From: an uncultured Gammaproteobacteria bacterium
GTDB lineage: Bacteria; Pseudomonadota; Gammaproteobacteria; Pseudomonadales; Azotimanducaceae_A
Direction of reading: 5' to 3'
NCBI GenBank assembly: GCA_913049565.1
Contig: CAJWZG010000014.1
Location: 1 to 22,309, forward strand
Length of the DNA stretch: 22,309 nt
The first letter of the stretch is position 1, and each line of letters opens with the position of its first letter. Both the position numbers and the translations under genes were made by a program. Below are positions 6,613 to 14,130 of this stretch, in pieces. The notes below the pieces were generated by a model that was given only the letters and a program-made list of their open reading frames with translations, was not told the DNA's origin and ran no database searches.

Positions 6613-8295
6613 CTACCAATTTTCGACATCACTCGCGGCGAATCCGTATGCGACGCCCATAGCATCGCGAGCGGCGACAAGCTTAGCTCTATACGCAGCT
6701 ATCGCCTCAGCGGCCGTACCAATCGCAGCGACGCCATTTTGAGATCCGTTAGCGAGAACCGGGGCATCTCCCATATCGGTCAAAATTTGCTTGAGTTCAT
6801 CGCGCATATCCTCAGCTGCGTAAGGGGAGGTAGGGTTAAATTGCAGACCCAGTGCGAAACCTTTCATCTCAGCCCAGTGCTTCGCGAGGTTAATGAAGTT
6901 GTCTTTATCGGCATACTGCCCATCGACGATCAGGTCATAATCGTCTTCCATGTCGTTGACATAATGTATTACCGTTGCCGCAATACATTTCTCGACAGCA
7001 TTGGCGGCGATGTCGGCCTGAGCCTGCACAACGGCGTACTCATCGTCAGACATGCTTTGTGAAGCCGTTGATTGCTCTATTATGTGGCGACCCAAAAGGA
7101 AGGCATCCATCGCTTCCTTGGAAAGATCCGTTCCGGTGGTGCTTCCTCGATCCCTCTTGGCGCAGTTTTGCGATATCGCCATGTTGTACTCTGACCTGAC
7201 GTCGATTGAAAGGTCCCCATCTGAGTCATACCAGCCATTTTTCCAGTTATCCCGGCCACCCTTTCCTGCTGCTTCGTCATCGGTGTAGTCATTATTATCT
7301 CGCGCAGCTCCGTAGTAACCAAAAGCCTCGTCCCAGTCATGCTCACCTTTGCCGTAGTCCTTTGTCCCCTCTTGCGCCAGATATTCAGCATCGTTAAATG
7401 GCACTCTGAGGTAATCGTTGGAGATCTGCGACAGATTGACCGCACCTAAGAGAAACTTCTGCAGTAGCTGGCGGTAGTTTCTTCCTTCTTCGTCCCCCTC
7501 ATGCTCGCTGAGATCGATCGTTAGAGGCGCATCCACTGTTGGGATTTGGAACCCATCACCGTCCATTTCCTCCACAAGCTGATCTATCCAAACATAAACA
7601 AGATCTATGGGCAGCGAAGCCTCTGTAATCCCGTCAGACCAGCCGAAGAATTCGTCGTTGAGTAGCTTACTTGTTTCTCCAGACCCACCGCTCGTGTTTT
7701 CGAGGCCGCTTCCGCCTGCGATCTTTTCGTCAAGATTCTTGAAAGACGAGCTTATGTCCGCAATCAGCATAGCTCCGTCTGTTCCTGTGCCAGCAGGGAG
7801 TACTGTCGTATCGCCAATATTTTTTAGAGAAAAACCGTGCGCCAGGTTATTGTCTGCGACGCCGGCAACGTAGTCCTTCATATTGGCTCTGGCATCGACC
7901 GCGTTCCCAGTTTCCGCGAGGCCTTCAGCCTCTTCTACTAAGCCCAGGATAAGGAAGTTTCGGGCAACCTGGCCGGTGTAACTGACTGAGCTAGCTCCAT
8001 CAGTGATGCTACTGTTGAACGTATAGGTTGTAGGGGCGTTCGTCGTATCACATGCGTCTCCAGTGCCATCGCCGTCAACGTCTGATTGATTTGCGTTCGC
8101 CGTGGTAGTGCAATTATCCGCATTGTCTCCAATGGTATCGCCATCTGTATCAACTGACTCTGAGGAATCCTCTGGGAAGGCATCTTGTCCGTTTTTAATC
8201 CCATCACTGTCGGCATCCCTGTTTTTATAATCGGTACTACCTCCGCAGCCAACCATCAAGAATCCTGCGAGCGCTATAGCCATAAGCCTTGTCAT
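6613..8295 (-). CDS. DUF4856-family lipoprotein with thrombospondin type 3-like calcium-binding repeats
   Basis: From ATG at 8295 the product has 560 residues. This start is favoured because GGAG lies 6 bases upstream and it gives a clean lipoprotein signal peptide (MTRLMAIALAGFLMVGC, lipid Cys17); an upstream in-frame ATG at 8370 would overlap the Fur box and bury the signal. Residues about 27-83 are Asp-rich repeats (DADSDGIKNGQDAF, DTDGDTIGDNADNC, DVDGDGTGDACD) of the thrombospondin type 3 class, which bind calcium. The remainder resembles the DUF4856 family, with the hallmark HDWDEAFGYYG near 319-329. The family's function is unknown, but members occur with imelysin and TonB receptors in iron-responsive loci (general knowledge). 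It leads the minus-strand unit, has its own Fur box and promoter, and is separated from imelysin by a terminator-like hairpin. Confidence 0.87.
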   Translation of the reverse strand: MTRLMAIALAGFLMVGCGGSTDYKNRDADSDGIKNGQDAFPEDSSESVDTDGDTIGDNADNCTTTANANQSDVDGDGTGDACDTTNAPTTYTFNSSITDGASSVSYTGQVARNFLILGLVEEAEGLAETGNAVDARANMKDYVAGVADNNLAHGFSLKNIGDTTVLPAGTGTDGAMLIADISSSFKNLDEKIAGGSGLENTSGGSGETSKLLNDEFFGWSDGITEASLPIDLVYVWIDQLVEEMDGDGFQIPTVDAPLTIDLSEHEGDEEGRNYRQLLQKFLLGAVNLSQISNDYLRVPFNDAEYLAQEGTKDYGKGEHDWDEAFGYYGAARDNNDYTDDEAAGKGGRDNWKNGWYDSDGDLSIDVRSEYNMAISQNCAKRDRGSTTGTDLSKEAMDAFLLGRHIIEQSTASQSMSDDEYAVVQAQADIAANAVEKCIAATVIHYVNDMEDDYDLIVDGQYADKDNFINLAKHWAEMKGFALGLQFNPTSPYAAEDMRDELKQILTDMGDAPVLANGSQNGVAAIGTAAEAIAAYRAKLVAARDAMGVAYGFAASDVENW

Positions 8296-8349
8296 ATTTT
8301 TCTCCATTTTGAAACGAAAACCTACACCTTGAGGGCGTTTTACATTTAC

Positions 8350-8368
8350 GCTAATGCTAATCATTCTC
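8350..8368 (-). promoter_or_regulatory. Fur box between DUF4856 and DUF6607 genes
   Basis: On the minus strand GAGAATGATTAGCATTAGC matches 15 of 19 positions of the Fur consensus. It directly follows the candidate -10 of the DUF4856 promoter and lies about 100 bases upstream of the divergent DUF6607 start. It could therefore control both directions, although no clear plus-strand promoter was found. Confidence 0.78.
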
Positions 8369-8369
8369 A

Positions 8370-8398
8370 TTTGTAATATATTTTACATTTCAAATCAA
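8370..8398 (-). promoter_or_regulatory. Candidate sigma-70 promoter for the DUF4856 gene
   Basis: Minus-strand TTGATT (8398-8393) is separated by 17 bases from TACAAA (8375-8370), each matching 4 of 6 consensus positions. The Fur box begins just downstream, at 8368, the same layout as at the DUF4920-like gene. Confidence 0.55.
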
Positions 8399-8468
8399 GC
8401 AAAATTCACTCTGGGCTGCAGCTCAAAACGACTACTCCAAACATTATTTTTAAGAGAGGTTTTACGTT

Positions 8469-9626
8469 ATGCGCATCGCAAAATATTGTCGAATGGCCCT
8501 GGCACTAGTCCTCACAGCTATCGCCATCCCTTGCTTGGGAGCCCGAGTCCAGTCGTACCAAGATGAAGGGGTAATGCCTGACCAAAGAAAAACAACTGAA
8601 AGCAGGCAATACACATTTGCTTGGCAATTTTCTGAAGACAGTGATTTAGCGCCACGTGGGGGCACAAGCACAGGACCAAACGTCGATTTGGACCTGTCTG
8701 TATCTGCTGAATTCGCGAGAATGACGGAAGCCTCACCGTCTACCCTTGAGCGCGATCGGCGCGCAATTTTGGCGATGGCAGGCTACTTTCGATCATCATT
8801 TGATTTCATAGAAACCGTCGGTTTTGAGGCGGAATATAGGCCCACAAGGCCTTACCAATCGTGGGGTACCGAATTCGTCTCTGTCGTAGAAAACAGCGAA
8901 GAAGTTATCAGTCTTCAACACATTCTCGTGATGCGAATCAAATTGCCCTCAGGTGAAATTTCGGATCCGTTCGTGATGAAGCACTGGAGGCAAGACTGGA
9001 TTTATGAACCAACCGAGATAACCGAATTTGTAGGAAATCAGACATGGGCCACCCGGAAGCTTCCATCCTCCTCAGTACATGGTCAATGGCTGCAAAGCGT
9101 TTATCAGGTGGACGACTCCCCACGTTATCAAGCAGTTGGTAGTTGGGAACATTTTGAAAATTATTCGTCATGGCACAGCGACACTACTTTTCGTCCTTTG
9201 CCGAGGCGAGAATTCAGCGTCCGTCAGGATTACGACCTTTTAATTGGAACGAACAAACACACCATAAATCAGCACGGCTGGGTTCAAGAGGAAGAAAACT
9301 TGAAAGTGCTCTTCGATGATGAGGGAAACCGGAAAATATTAGCAAAAGAAATTGGGCTCGCGCGGTACGAGCGCATTCTGGGCTGGGATTGGTCTCCAGG
9401 CCAACGCTACTGGACCAAAACAGAGGCTTTTTGGGCTGAGGCGCGGCGTCAGTGGAAAACCGCGCTCAGCAAGCCTGGACGATTACAGATCGAAAAAGAA
9501 GTCAACGGAGTACCGCTTTACGCGAAGATGTTTGAGCTGGCTCGGTCAACGCAGGAATCTGCGCCAGAGGTCATGGCACAAAAAATCGCAATGACCATAA
9601 AGCGCCACACCTCGCGACAAAATTAG
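8469..9626 (+). CDS. DUF6607-family exported protein
   Basis: This 385-residue protein has a signal peptide (about residues 1-24, ending CLGA). The conserved stretches fit the DUF6607 family: APRGGTSTGP (61-70), ERDRRAILAMAGYFRSSFDF (94-113), PYQSW (128-132), ISLQHILVMRIKLPSG (147-162), FVMKHWRQDWIYE (168-180), YQVDDSPRY (212-220) and RPLPRREFSVRQDYD (242-256). No catalytic function is known for the family. The many conserved Trp/Tyr/His/Arg residues suggest binding of a flat or hydrophobic ligand, which is inference. The gene is divergent from the DUF4856 lipoprotein gene across a 173-bp region holding a Fur box, so it probably belongs to the same iron-responsive system. A Shine-Dalgarno (AGAGG, about 8454-8460) precedes ATG at 8469. 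A terminator-like hairpin follows the stop. Confidence 0.87.
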   Translation: MRIAKYCRMALALVLTAIAIPCLGARVQSYQDEGVMPDQRKTTESRQYTFAWQFSEDSDLAPRGGTSTGPNVDLDLSVSAEFARMTEASPSTLERDRRAILAMAGYFRSSFDFIETVGFEAEYRPTRPYQSWGTEFVSVVENSEEVISLQHILVMRIKLPSGEISDPFVMKHWRQDWIYEPTEITEFVGNQTWATRKLPSSSVHGQWLQSVYQVDDSPRYQAVGSWEHFENYSSWHSDTTFRPLPRREFSVRQDYDLLIGTNKHTINQHGWVQEEENLKVLFDDEGNRKILAKEIGLARYERILGWDWSPGQRYWTKTEAFWAEARRQWKTALSKPGRLQIEKEVNGVPLYAKMFELARSTQESAPEVMAQKIAMTIKRHTSRQN

Positions 9627-9644
9627 ATCCGTTTGCCAAGCGCC

Positions 9645-9677
9645 AAGCCTTTACAGATGTTAGGCTTCTTCTTTTTG
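9645..9677 (+). terminator. Rho-independent terminator after the DUF6607 gene
   Basis: The 6-bp stem AAGCCT (9645-9650) / AGGCTT (9662-9667) encloses an 11-base loop and is followed by CTTCTTTTTG. It starts 18 bases after the stop at 9626. The stem is short, so strength is uncertain. Confidence 0.6.
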
Positions 9678-9749
9678 TGAAAAGCTGAGTTGTCCTTGTT
9701 GCTATGAGTCTGTCCCTGCCGCTTTCTTCACCGGTCTTAAAAGAAAAAG

Positions 9750-10697
9750 ATGCTTAAAACTCCAAAGCCAAACAGGCATGGCCTCCTCGCTTCGCTACTT
9801 TGCTTAGCGCTTCTGGCTTTATCTTCGCCGACTCAGGCTAAGGTCGTATATCAGGAGCGGTCGTTGTACACGCACCTAATCGTCGAAGACGAAGGGAGCA
9901 TTCGCTGTTTGAAGTTCACACTGGTCCGAACCAACAGTCGACAGACCTGCATAGATCGCGACAACCCTCAGCGGATGGTATTCGATTACACCAAGATGAC
10001 TCTGTCCGCGCTGCTGCTAAAGCCCAATCCCCAGCGCATCCTCATCGTTGGTTTAGGCGGCGGTACGTTGCCCAATGCGCTTGGCAAAATTTTACCTGAC
10101 GCGGTGATCGATACAGTAGAGATTGACGAGGCCGTGGTTCGGGTGGCGAAGCAATTCTTTGGCTTTGCTGAAGACGAACAAAACCGGGTGTATGTGCAGG
10201 ATGCAAGGGTTTTTGGTAAGCGCGCGACGCTGCGTGGTGAGCAGTATGGACTAATTATTCTTGATGCGTTCGATGGCGAGTACATTCCCGAACATCTCAT
10301 GACCGCAGAGTTTCTCACCGAGATGCGCGGCTTGCTCAACGACGACGGAGTGCTCGTGGCCAATACCTTCGCCAACAGCAAACTCTACGACTACGAGTCA
10401 GCGACCTATGCCGAGGCCTTTGGTGGTTTCTTGAACTTTCGTCTATCGACTTCAGGCAATCGAGTAATCTTAGTGCCTCAGGCGAGACTCGACCCAGATG
10501 CGCGCACCCCGCTGGATCTCAAAACCCTGCAGGTCAACGCCGACACCTTAAGGACGCCCATGGCCCCCTTCGGCGTGCCGCTTAATCGCTACGTGGGCAA
10601 CCTACTGTCGCTCAGCAAGCGGGAACCGGATTGGGATCGACGCATTCGTCCGCTGACGGATCAATTCTCACCAGCCAACGTGATCCAAAGTCAGTAA
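9750..10697 (+). CDS. Exported spermidine synthase-like (SAM-fold) protein
   Basis: This 315-residue protein begins with a signal peptide (hydrophobic residues 11-25, then SSPTQA, cleavage near 30). The rest is a spermine/spermidine synthase-like Rossmann domain: ILIVGLGGGTLP at 97-108 (SAM/dcSAM motif I), VEIDEAV at 123-129 (acidic residue for the ribose), QDARVF at 150-155, and LDAFDG at 171-176 where true synthases have the catalytic D-S-x-D region. The export signal and altered active-site motif argue against a normal cytosolic aminopropyltransferase; many bacterial homologues are of unknown role or fused to transporters. The start has only a purine-rich stretch (AAGAAAAAG) as ribosome site. 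It lies convergent to the acyl-CoA synthetase gene, with 9 bases between the two stop codons. Confidence 0.8.
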   Translation: MLKTPKPNRHGLLASLLCLALLALSSPTQAKVVYQERSLYTHLIVEDEGSIRCLKFTLVRTNSRQTCIDRDNPQRMVFDYTKMTLSALLLKPNPQRILIVGLGGGTLPNALGKILPDAVIDTVEIDEAVVRVAKQFFGFAEDEQNRVYVQDARVFGKRATLRGEQYGLIILDAFDGEYIPEHLMTAEFLTEMRGLLNDDGVLVANTFANSKLYDYESATYAEAFGGFLNFRLSTSGNRVILVPQARLDPDARTPLDLKTLQVNADTLRTPMAPFGVPLNRYVGNLLSLSKREPDWDRRIRPLTDQFSPANVIQSQ

Positions 10698-10706
10698 ACT
10701 GAGGCG

Positions 10707-12230
10707 TTACTGGTTGGCCCAGTACTCGTCTTTCAACAGTCGCTTATACAGCTTGCCTGTTGGGTGACGTGGCAGTTCCTCAAGAAAATCGATAGAGCGC
10801 GGGCACTTAATACTCGACAGCTGGGAACGGCAATAGTCAAGCAACTCGACTTCCATCTCCGGGGTGCCCATGGACAAATCCCGTAACTGTACTACGCCTT
10901 TTACTTCCTCGCCGAAGTCTGGGTTCGGTACTCCGAATACCGCCACGTCGACAACGGCGTCATGAGTAATAAGGGCATTCTCGGCTTCCTGAGGGTAAAT
11001 GTTTACCCCGCCAGAAATGATCATAAAGTGCTGGCGATCGGTGAGATACAGATAGCCATCTTCGTCTACGTAGCCTACGTCGCCAAGGGTCGACCAACCC
11101 TTGGGGTGACGCGAGTCATTCGTTTTGCCCTCGTCTTTGTAGTATTCGAAGGTGCCGCCGCCGTCCATGTAAATGGTGCCGGATTCACCAGCAGGTAGTT
11201 CCTCGCCATCCTCATCGCAGATATGCAGCTCACAAGTCAGGGGCTTACCAACAGAACCTTTATGAGCCAGCCACTCCTCGGAGTTTAGCTGCACAAAACC
11301 GTTACCTTCGGTGCCCGCGTAGTACTCGTAAATTACCGGACCCCACCAATCGATCATTTGCTCTTTGATGGGTATGGGGCAAGGTGCTGCCGCATGAATC
11401 GCACAGCTCAGGGAGCTAACGTCGTACTTCAGGCGCACCTCTTCGGGCAGTTTCAGCATACGCACAAACATGGTGGGCACCCATTGGCTGTGGGTGATTT
11501 TGTACTGTTCGATGCACTGCAAGGCGAACTCGGCCTCAAAGTGCTCCATCACGACAACGGGTACCCCGGTGCGAATGCAATTCATGGTGAACGCCAAGGG
11601 AGCGGCGTGGTAAAGGGGTGCAGGCGACAAATAAATCGACTCGTCAGAGGCGCCATAAAGCACTTTCAAAAGATCGACGGCCTCTTCCTCACCGTATGCG
11701 ACTTCGGGCAGCGGCCGCTTTACGCCCTTGGGGTACCCGGTGGTGCCGGATGAGTACAGCATGGCAGCGCCTTCGCTTTGATCCGCAATGGGCTGGGTCG
11801 GCATGGCTGCTGTGGCATCCTCCCAACTGGCAAAGCCGTCAATGGTGCCGTCCAACATGTAGGCTTGTTCGACCAGTGGCATGTTGCCAGCCAAGGGCTC
11901 TACCACCTCTTTGCGTGCATAGGAGGTAATGAAAACCCGAGCTTCGCAATTATTCACAATGTAGTCGACTTCCTGCTGCTGCAAGCGCCAACTAATGGCA
12001 GTGTAATAAATACCCGAGCGCTGAGCGGCCCAACAGATCTGGAAAAAACGTGGATGGTTCTCAAGCAAAATGGCGATGTGATCACCGCGCTGGAGTCCGA
12101 GCGAACGCAGCAATTGCGCCCCTTGATTAGCACTGGCTTCCAGTTCGGCAAAGGTCACAACGGCCCCAGTTTCGGCCATGGTGTAAGCGGGCTTATCCGG
12201 GTGGGTGGCGGCGGTATCTGCTGGACTCAT
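10707..12230 (-). CDS. AMP-forming acyl-CoA synthetase (class I adenylate-forming enzyme)
   Basis: This 507-residue protein is full length for the family and has all core motifs: P-loop YSSGTTGYPKG (159-169), YYAGTEG (303-309), TLGDVGYVDEDGYLYLTDR (381-399), the hinge and ISGGVNIYP (405-413), and PTGKLYKR with the C-terminal catalytic lysine K493. It should activate a carboxylic acid to an acyl-adenylate and then to the CoA thioester, in the cytoplasm. The substrate chain (fatty, aromatic or terpenoid acid) cannot be read from the sequence. The start ATG at 12230 has GGGGAG 6-7 bases upstream. It is downstream of msrB on the same strand with a 92-bp gap, so it may have its own promoter. Confidence 0.92.
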   Translation of the reverse strand: MSPADTAATHPDKPAYTMAETGAVVTFAELEASANQGAQLLRSLGLQRGDHIAILLENHPRFFQICWAAQRSGIYYTAISWRLQQQEVDYIVNNCEARVFITSYARKEVVEPLAGNMPLVEQAYMLDGTIDGFASWEDATAAMPTQPIADQSEGAAMLYSSGTTGYPKGVKRPLPEVAYGEEEAVDLLKVLYGASDESIYLSPAPLYHAAPLAFTMNCIRTGVPVVVMEHFEAEFALQCIEQYKITHSQWVPTMFVRMLKLPEEVRLKYDVSSLSCAIHAAAPCPIPIKEQMIDWWGPVIYEYYAGTEGNGFVQLNSEEWLAHKGSVGKPLTCELHICDEDGEELPAGESGTIYMDGGGTFEYYKDEGKTNDSRHPKGWSTLGDVGYVDEDGYLYLTDRQHFMIISGGVNIYPQEAENALITHDAVVDVAVFGVPNPDFGEEVKGVVQLRDLSMGTPEMEVELLDYCRSQLSSIKCPRSIDFLEELPRHPTGKLYKRLLKDEYWANQ

Positions 12231-12322
12231 CTATTTCTCCCCAAAATAATTAGTCTCGTTAGTTGCAACCAAAAACCCGAAGCTAATCAGGTCCAAGGCT
12301 GTGTTTTACGTTTTAGCGGCTG

Positions 12323-12730
12323 CTACGAATCGGCATGCAGGGTTAGCGACACCGAATTCATGCAGTAACGCAGTCCCGTAGGCTCTGGGCCATCTGGAAA
12401 GACGTGCCCCAAATGGGCATCACAGCGAGCACACAGCACTTCGATGCGACGCATACCCAAGGAGTTGTCCTCCTGATGAATTAACGCTTCTGACTCTAGC
12501 GGTGCAAAAAAACTCGGCCAGCCGCAGCCTGCATCAAATTTGGTGTCTGCGTCGAATAGCGGACTGTCGCAACACTTGCATAAGTAGGTGCCCGGTCGCT
12601 CTTCGTCCCAGTAAATTCCAGTAAACGGGCGCTCGGTTCCCGCTTGACGGGTCACTGCATATTCTTCCGGCGATAGCTGGCTATGCCATTCTTCATCGCT
12701 TTTGACGATTTTTTCGGATTCTGAGTTCAC
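12323..12730 (-). CDS. msrB: Peptide-methionine (R)-S-oxide reductase MsrB
   Basis: The 135-residue product repairs methionine-R-sulfoxide in proteins. It shows the family signature: [13 protein letters not shown] (zinc CxxC, C51 and C54), [11 protein letters not shown] (65-75), [12 protein letters not shown] (second zinc CxxC, C100 and C103; GHVFPDGP follows) and RYCMNSVSL with the catalytic C123, where many homologues read RYCINSASL. I place the start at GTG 12730 rather than the in-frame GTG at 12736, because AGAGG (12736-12740) overlaps the upstream codon and lies 5 bases before 12730. It is divergent from the aminotransferase gene. No msrA is nearby. Confidence 0.95.
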   Translation of the reverse strand: MNSESEKIVKSDEEWHSQLSPEEYAVTRQAGTERPFTGIYWDEERPGTYLCKCCDSPLFDADTKFDAGCGWPSFFAPLESEALIHQEDNSLGMRRIEVLCARCDAHLGHVFPDGPEPTGLRYCMNSVSLTLHADS

Positions 12731-12855
12731 AATCACCTCTTTTTCTCTACTTTGTTGATGCTAAGCCAAAGTCAGCGCCTTAGACTAGTGCTCTCAGGCA
12801 TTCTTCTGCAGTTGGTCTAAGCCGCAAACGGATGCAACGCCACTTAGGAAAGCCA

Positions 12856-14103
12856 ATGACACAGGTAGAGCCGCTGCAACCGCCCTCTAGAACCATTCGC
12901 AAGTCTGACAAACTGGCAGATGTTTGCTACGACATCCGGGGACCGGTGCTTACGGCCGCCAATCAACTGGAAGCGGAAGGCCACCAAATTCTAAAGCTCA
13001 ACATAGGCAATCCAGCGCCTTGGGGCTTTAGTGCGCCAGAAGAAATACTCCGCGATGTGGTACGCAACATTCCCAACTCTCAGGGTTACTGCGACTCCAA
13101 GGGTTTGTTTGCCGCACGCAAGGCTGTGATGCAGTACTGCCAGCAAGTCAATATCCCCGACGTTGACGTGGAAGACGTGTATATCGGCAACGGCGTGTCG
13201 GAGCTGGTCGTGATGTCGATGCAGGCGTTAGTGAACAATGGCGACGAAATACTCGTGCCAAGCCCAGACTTCCCGCTGTGGAGCGCGGCGGTAAACCTTT
13301 GCGGGGGCAAGCCGGTTCATTACCTCTGCGACGAAGACGACGACTGGCAGCCAGACCTTGCCGATATCCGCAGCAAAATTAACCCGCAAACCCGGGGCAT
13401 TGTTGTCATTAATCCGAACAATCCCACCGGCGCTGTGTACGCGCCCCAGATGCAGCAAGCGTTAATCCAGATCGCTCGGGAAAACGATTTGGTGGTTTTC
13501 GCTGACGAGATTTACGACAAAATTCTATTCGACGATCAGCATTACATACCGCTGGCATCCTATGCCGATGATCTACTGTTTATGACATTCAGCGGCCTAT
13601 CAAAATCTTACCGCGTCGCCGGGTTCCGTACTGGCTGGATGATCGTCAGTGGTGCGCGAGAACGCGCTGGCGACTTCATCGAAGGCTTGAACATTCTGGC
13701 ATCTATGCGGCTGTGCTCCAACGTTCCCAGCCAACATGCGATACAAACCGCCCTCGGCGGTCATCAAAGTATTTTCGAGCTAACGCAACCCGGTGGACGT
13801 TTATACGAACAACGCAATGTCGCTTGGGAACTGTTAAACGAGATTGACGGCGTATCCTGCGTAAAGCCCAAAGGGGCGCTGTATTTGTTCCCTAAAATCG
13901 ACACGGAAAAATTCAATATCGTGGACGACGAGCGTTTTATCCTCGATTTTCTAGTGGCAGAAAAAGTACTCATGGTGCAAGGCAGTGGTTTCCATTGGCA
14001 CGAACCCGATCATTTCCGCGCGGTCTTTCTGCCGCATACGGAGCAACTCCACGAATCAATGGGGCGGCTTAAGCGATTCCTTTCAACCTACCGCCAGTCG
14101 TAG
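12856..14103 (+). CDS. alaA: Pyridoxal-phosphate aminotransferase, AlaA-like (glutamate-pyruvate transaminase)
   Basis: The 415-residue protein is a class I/II fold-type I aminotransferase. Visible motifs are NIGNPAPWGF (49-58), VVINPNNPTG (183-192), FADEIYDKI (215-223), SGLSKSYRVAGFRTGWM (246-262) with PLP-binding K250, and C-terminal VMVQGSGF-type segments with HFRAVFLP. The overall sequence fits the AlaA (YfbQ) group, which makes alanine from pyruvate and glutamate; the exact substrate is family-based inference. ATG at 12856 is preferred over an in-frame ATG at 12832, because AGGA sits 6 bases upstream of the former. The stop faces the ATP-NAD kinase-like gene's stop across a short GC-rich inverted repeat. 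Confidence 0.92.
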   Translation: MTQVEPLQPPSRTIRKSDKLADVCYDIRGPVLTAANQLEAEGHQILKLNIGNPAPWGFSAPEEILRDVVRNIPNSQGYCDSKGLFAARKAVMQYCQQVNIPDVDVEDVYIGNGVSELVVMSMQALVNNGDEILVPSPDFPLWSAAVNLCGGKPVHYLCDEDDDWQPDLADIRSKINPQTRGIVVINPNNPTGAVYAPQMQQALIQIARENDLVVFADEIYDKILFDDQHYIPLASYADDLLFMTFSGLSKSYRVAGFRTGWMIVSGARERAGDFIEGLNILASMRLCSNVPSQHAIQTALGGHQSIFELTQPGGRLYEQRNVAWELLNEIDGVSCVKPKGALYLFPKIDTEKFNIVDDERFILDFLVAEKVLMVQGSGFHWHEPDHFRAVFLPHTEQLHESMGRLKRFLSTYRQS

Positions 14104-14106
14104 AGG

Positions 14107-14130
14107 CGTCGGCCCAAAACTAGGCCGACG
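14107..14130. terminator. GC-rich hairpin between convergent genes
   Basis: Arms CGTCGGCC (14107-14114) and GGCCGACG (14123-14130) are perfectly complementary around an 8-base loop. It lies exactly between the convergent stops at 14103 and 14120, which suits a bidirectional terminator, but there is no T-run on either side. Confidence 0.4.

Noticed and set aside
10692..10712. Inverted repeat CAGTAA / TTACTG spanning the two convergent stop codons
   Set aside because: Only 6 bp, with no T-run; expected from two facing TAA stop codons.
12250..12285. GTTGCAAC palindrome in front of the acyl-CoA synthetase gene, considered as a fatty-acid regulator operator
   Set aside because: Too short, and it does not match FadR or PsrA operator patterns that I know.
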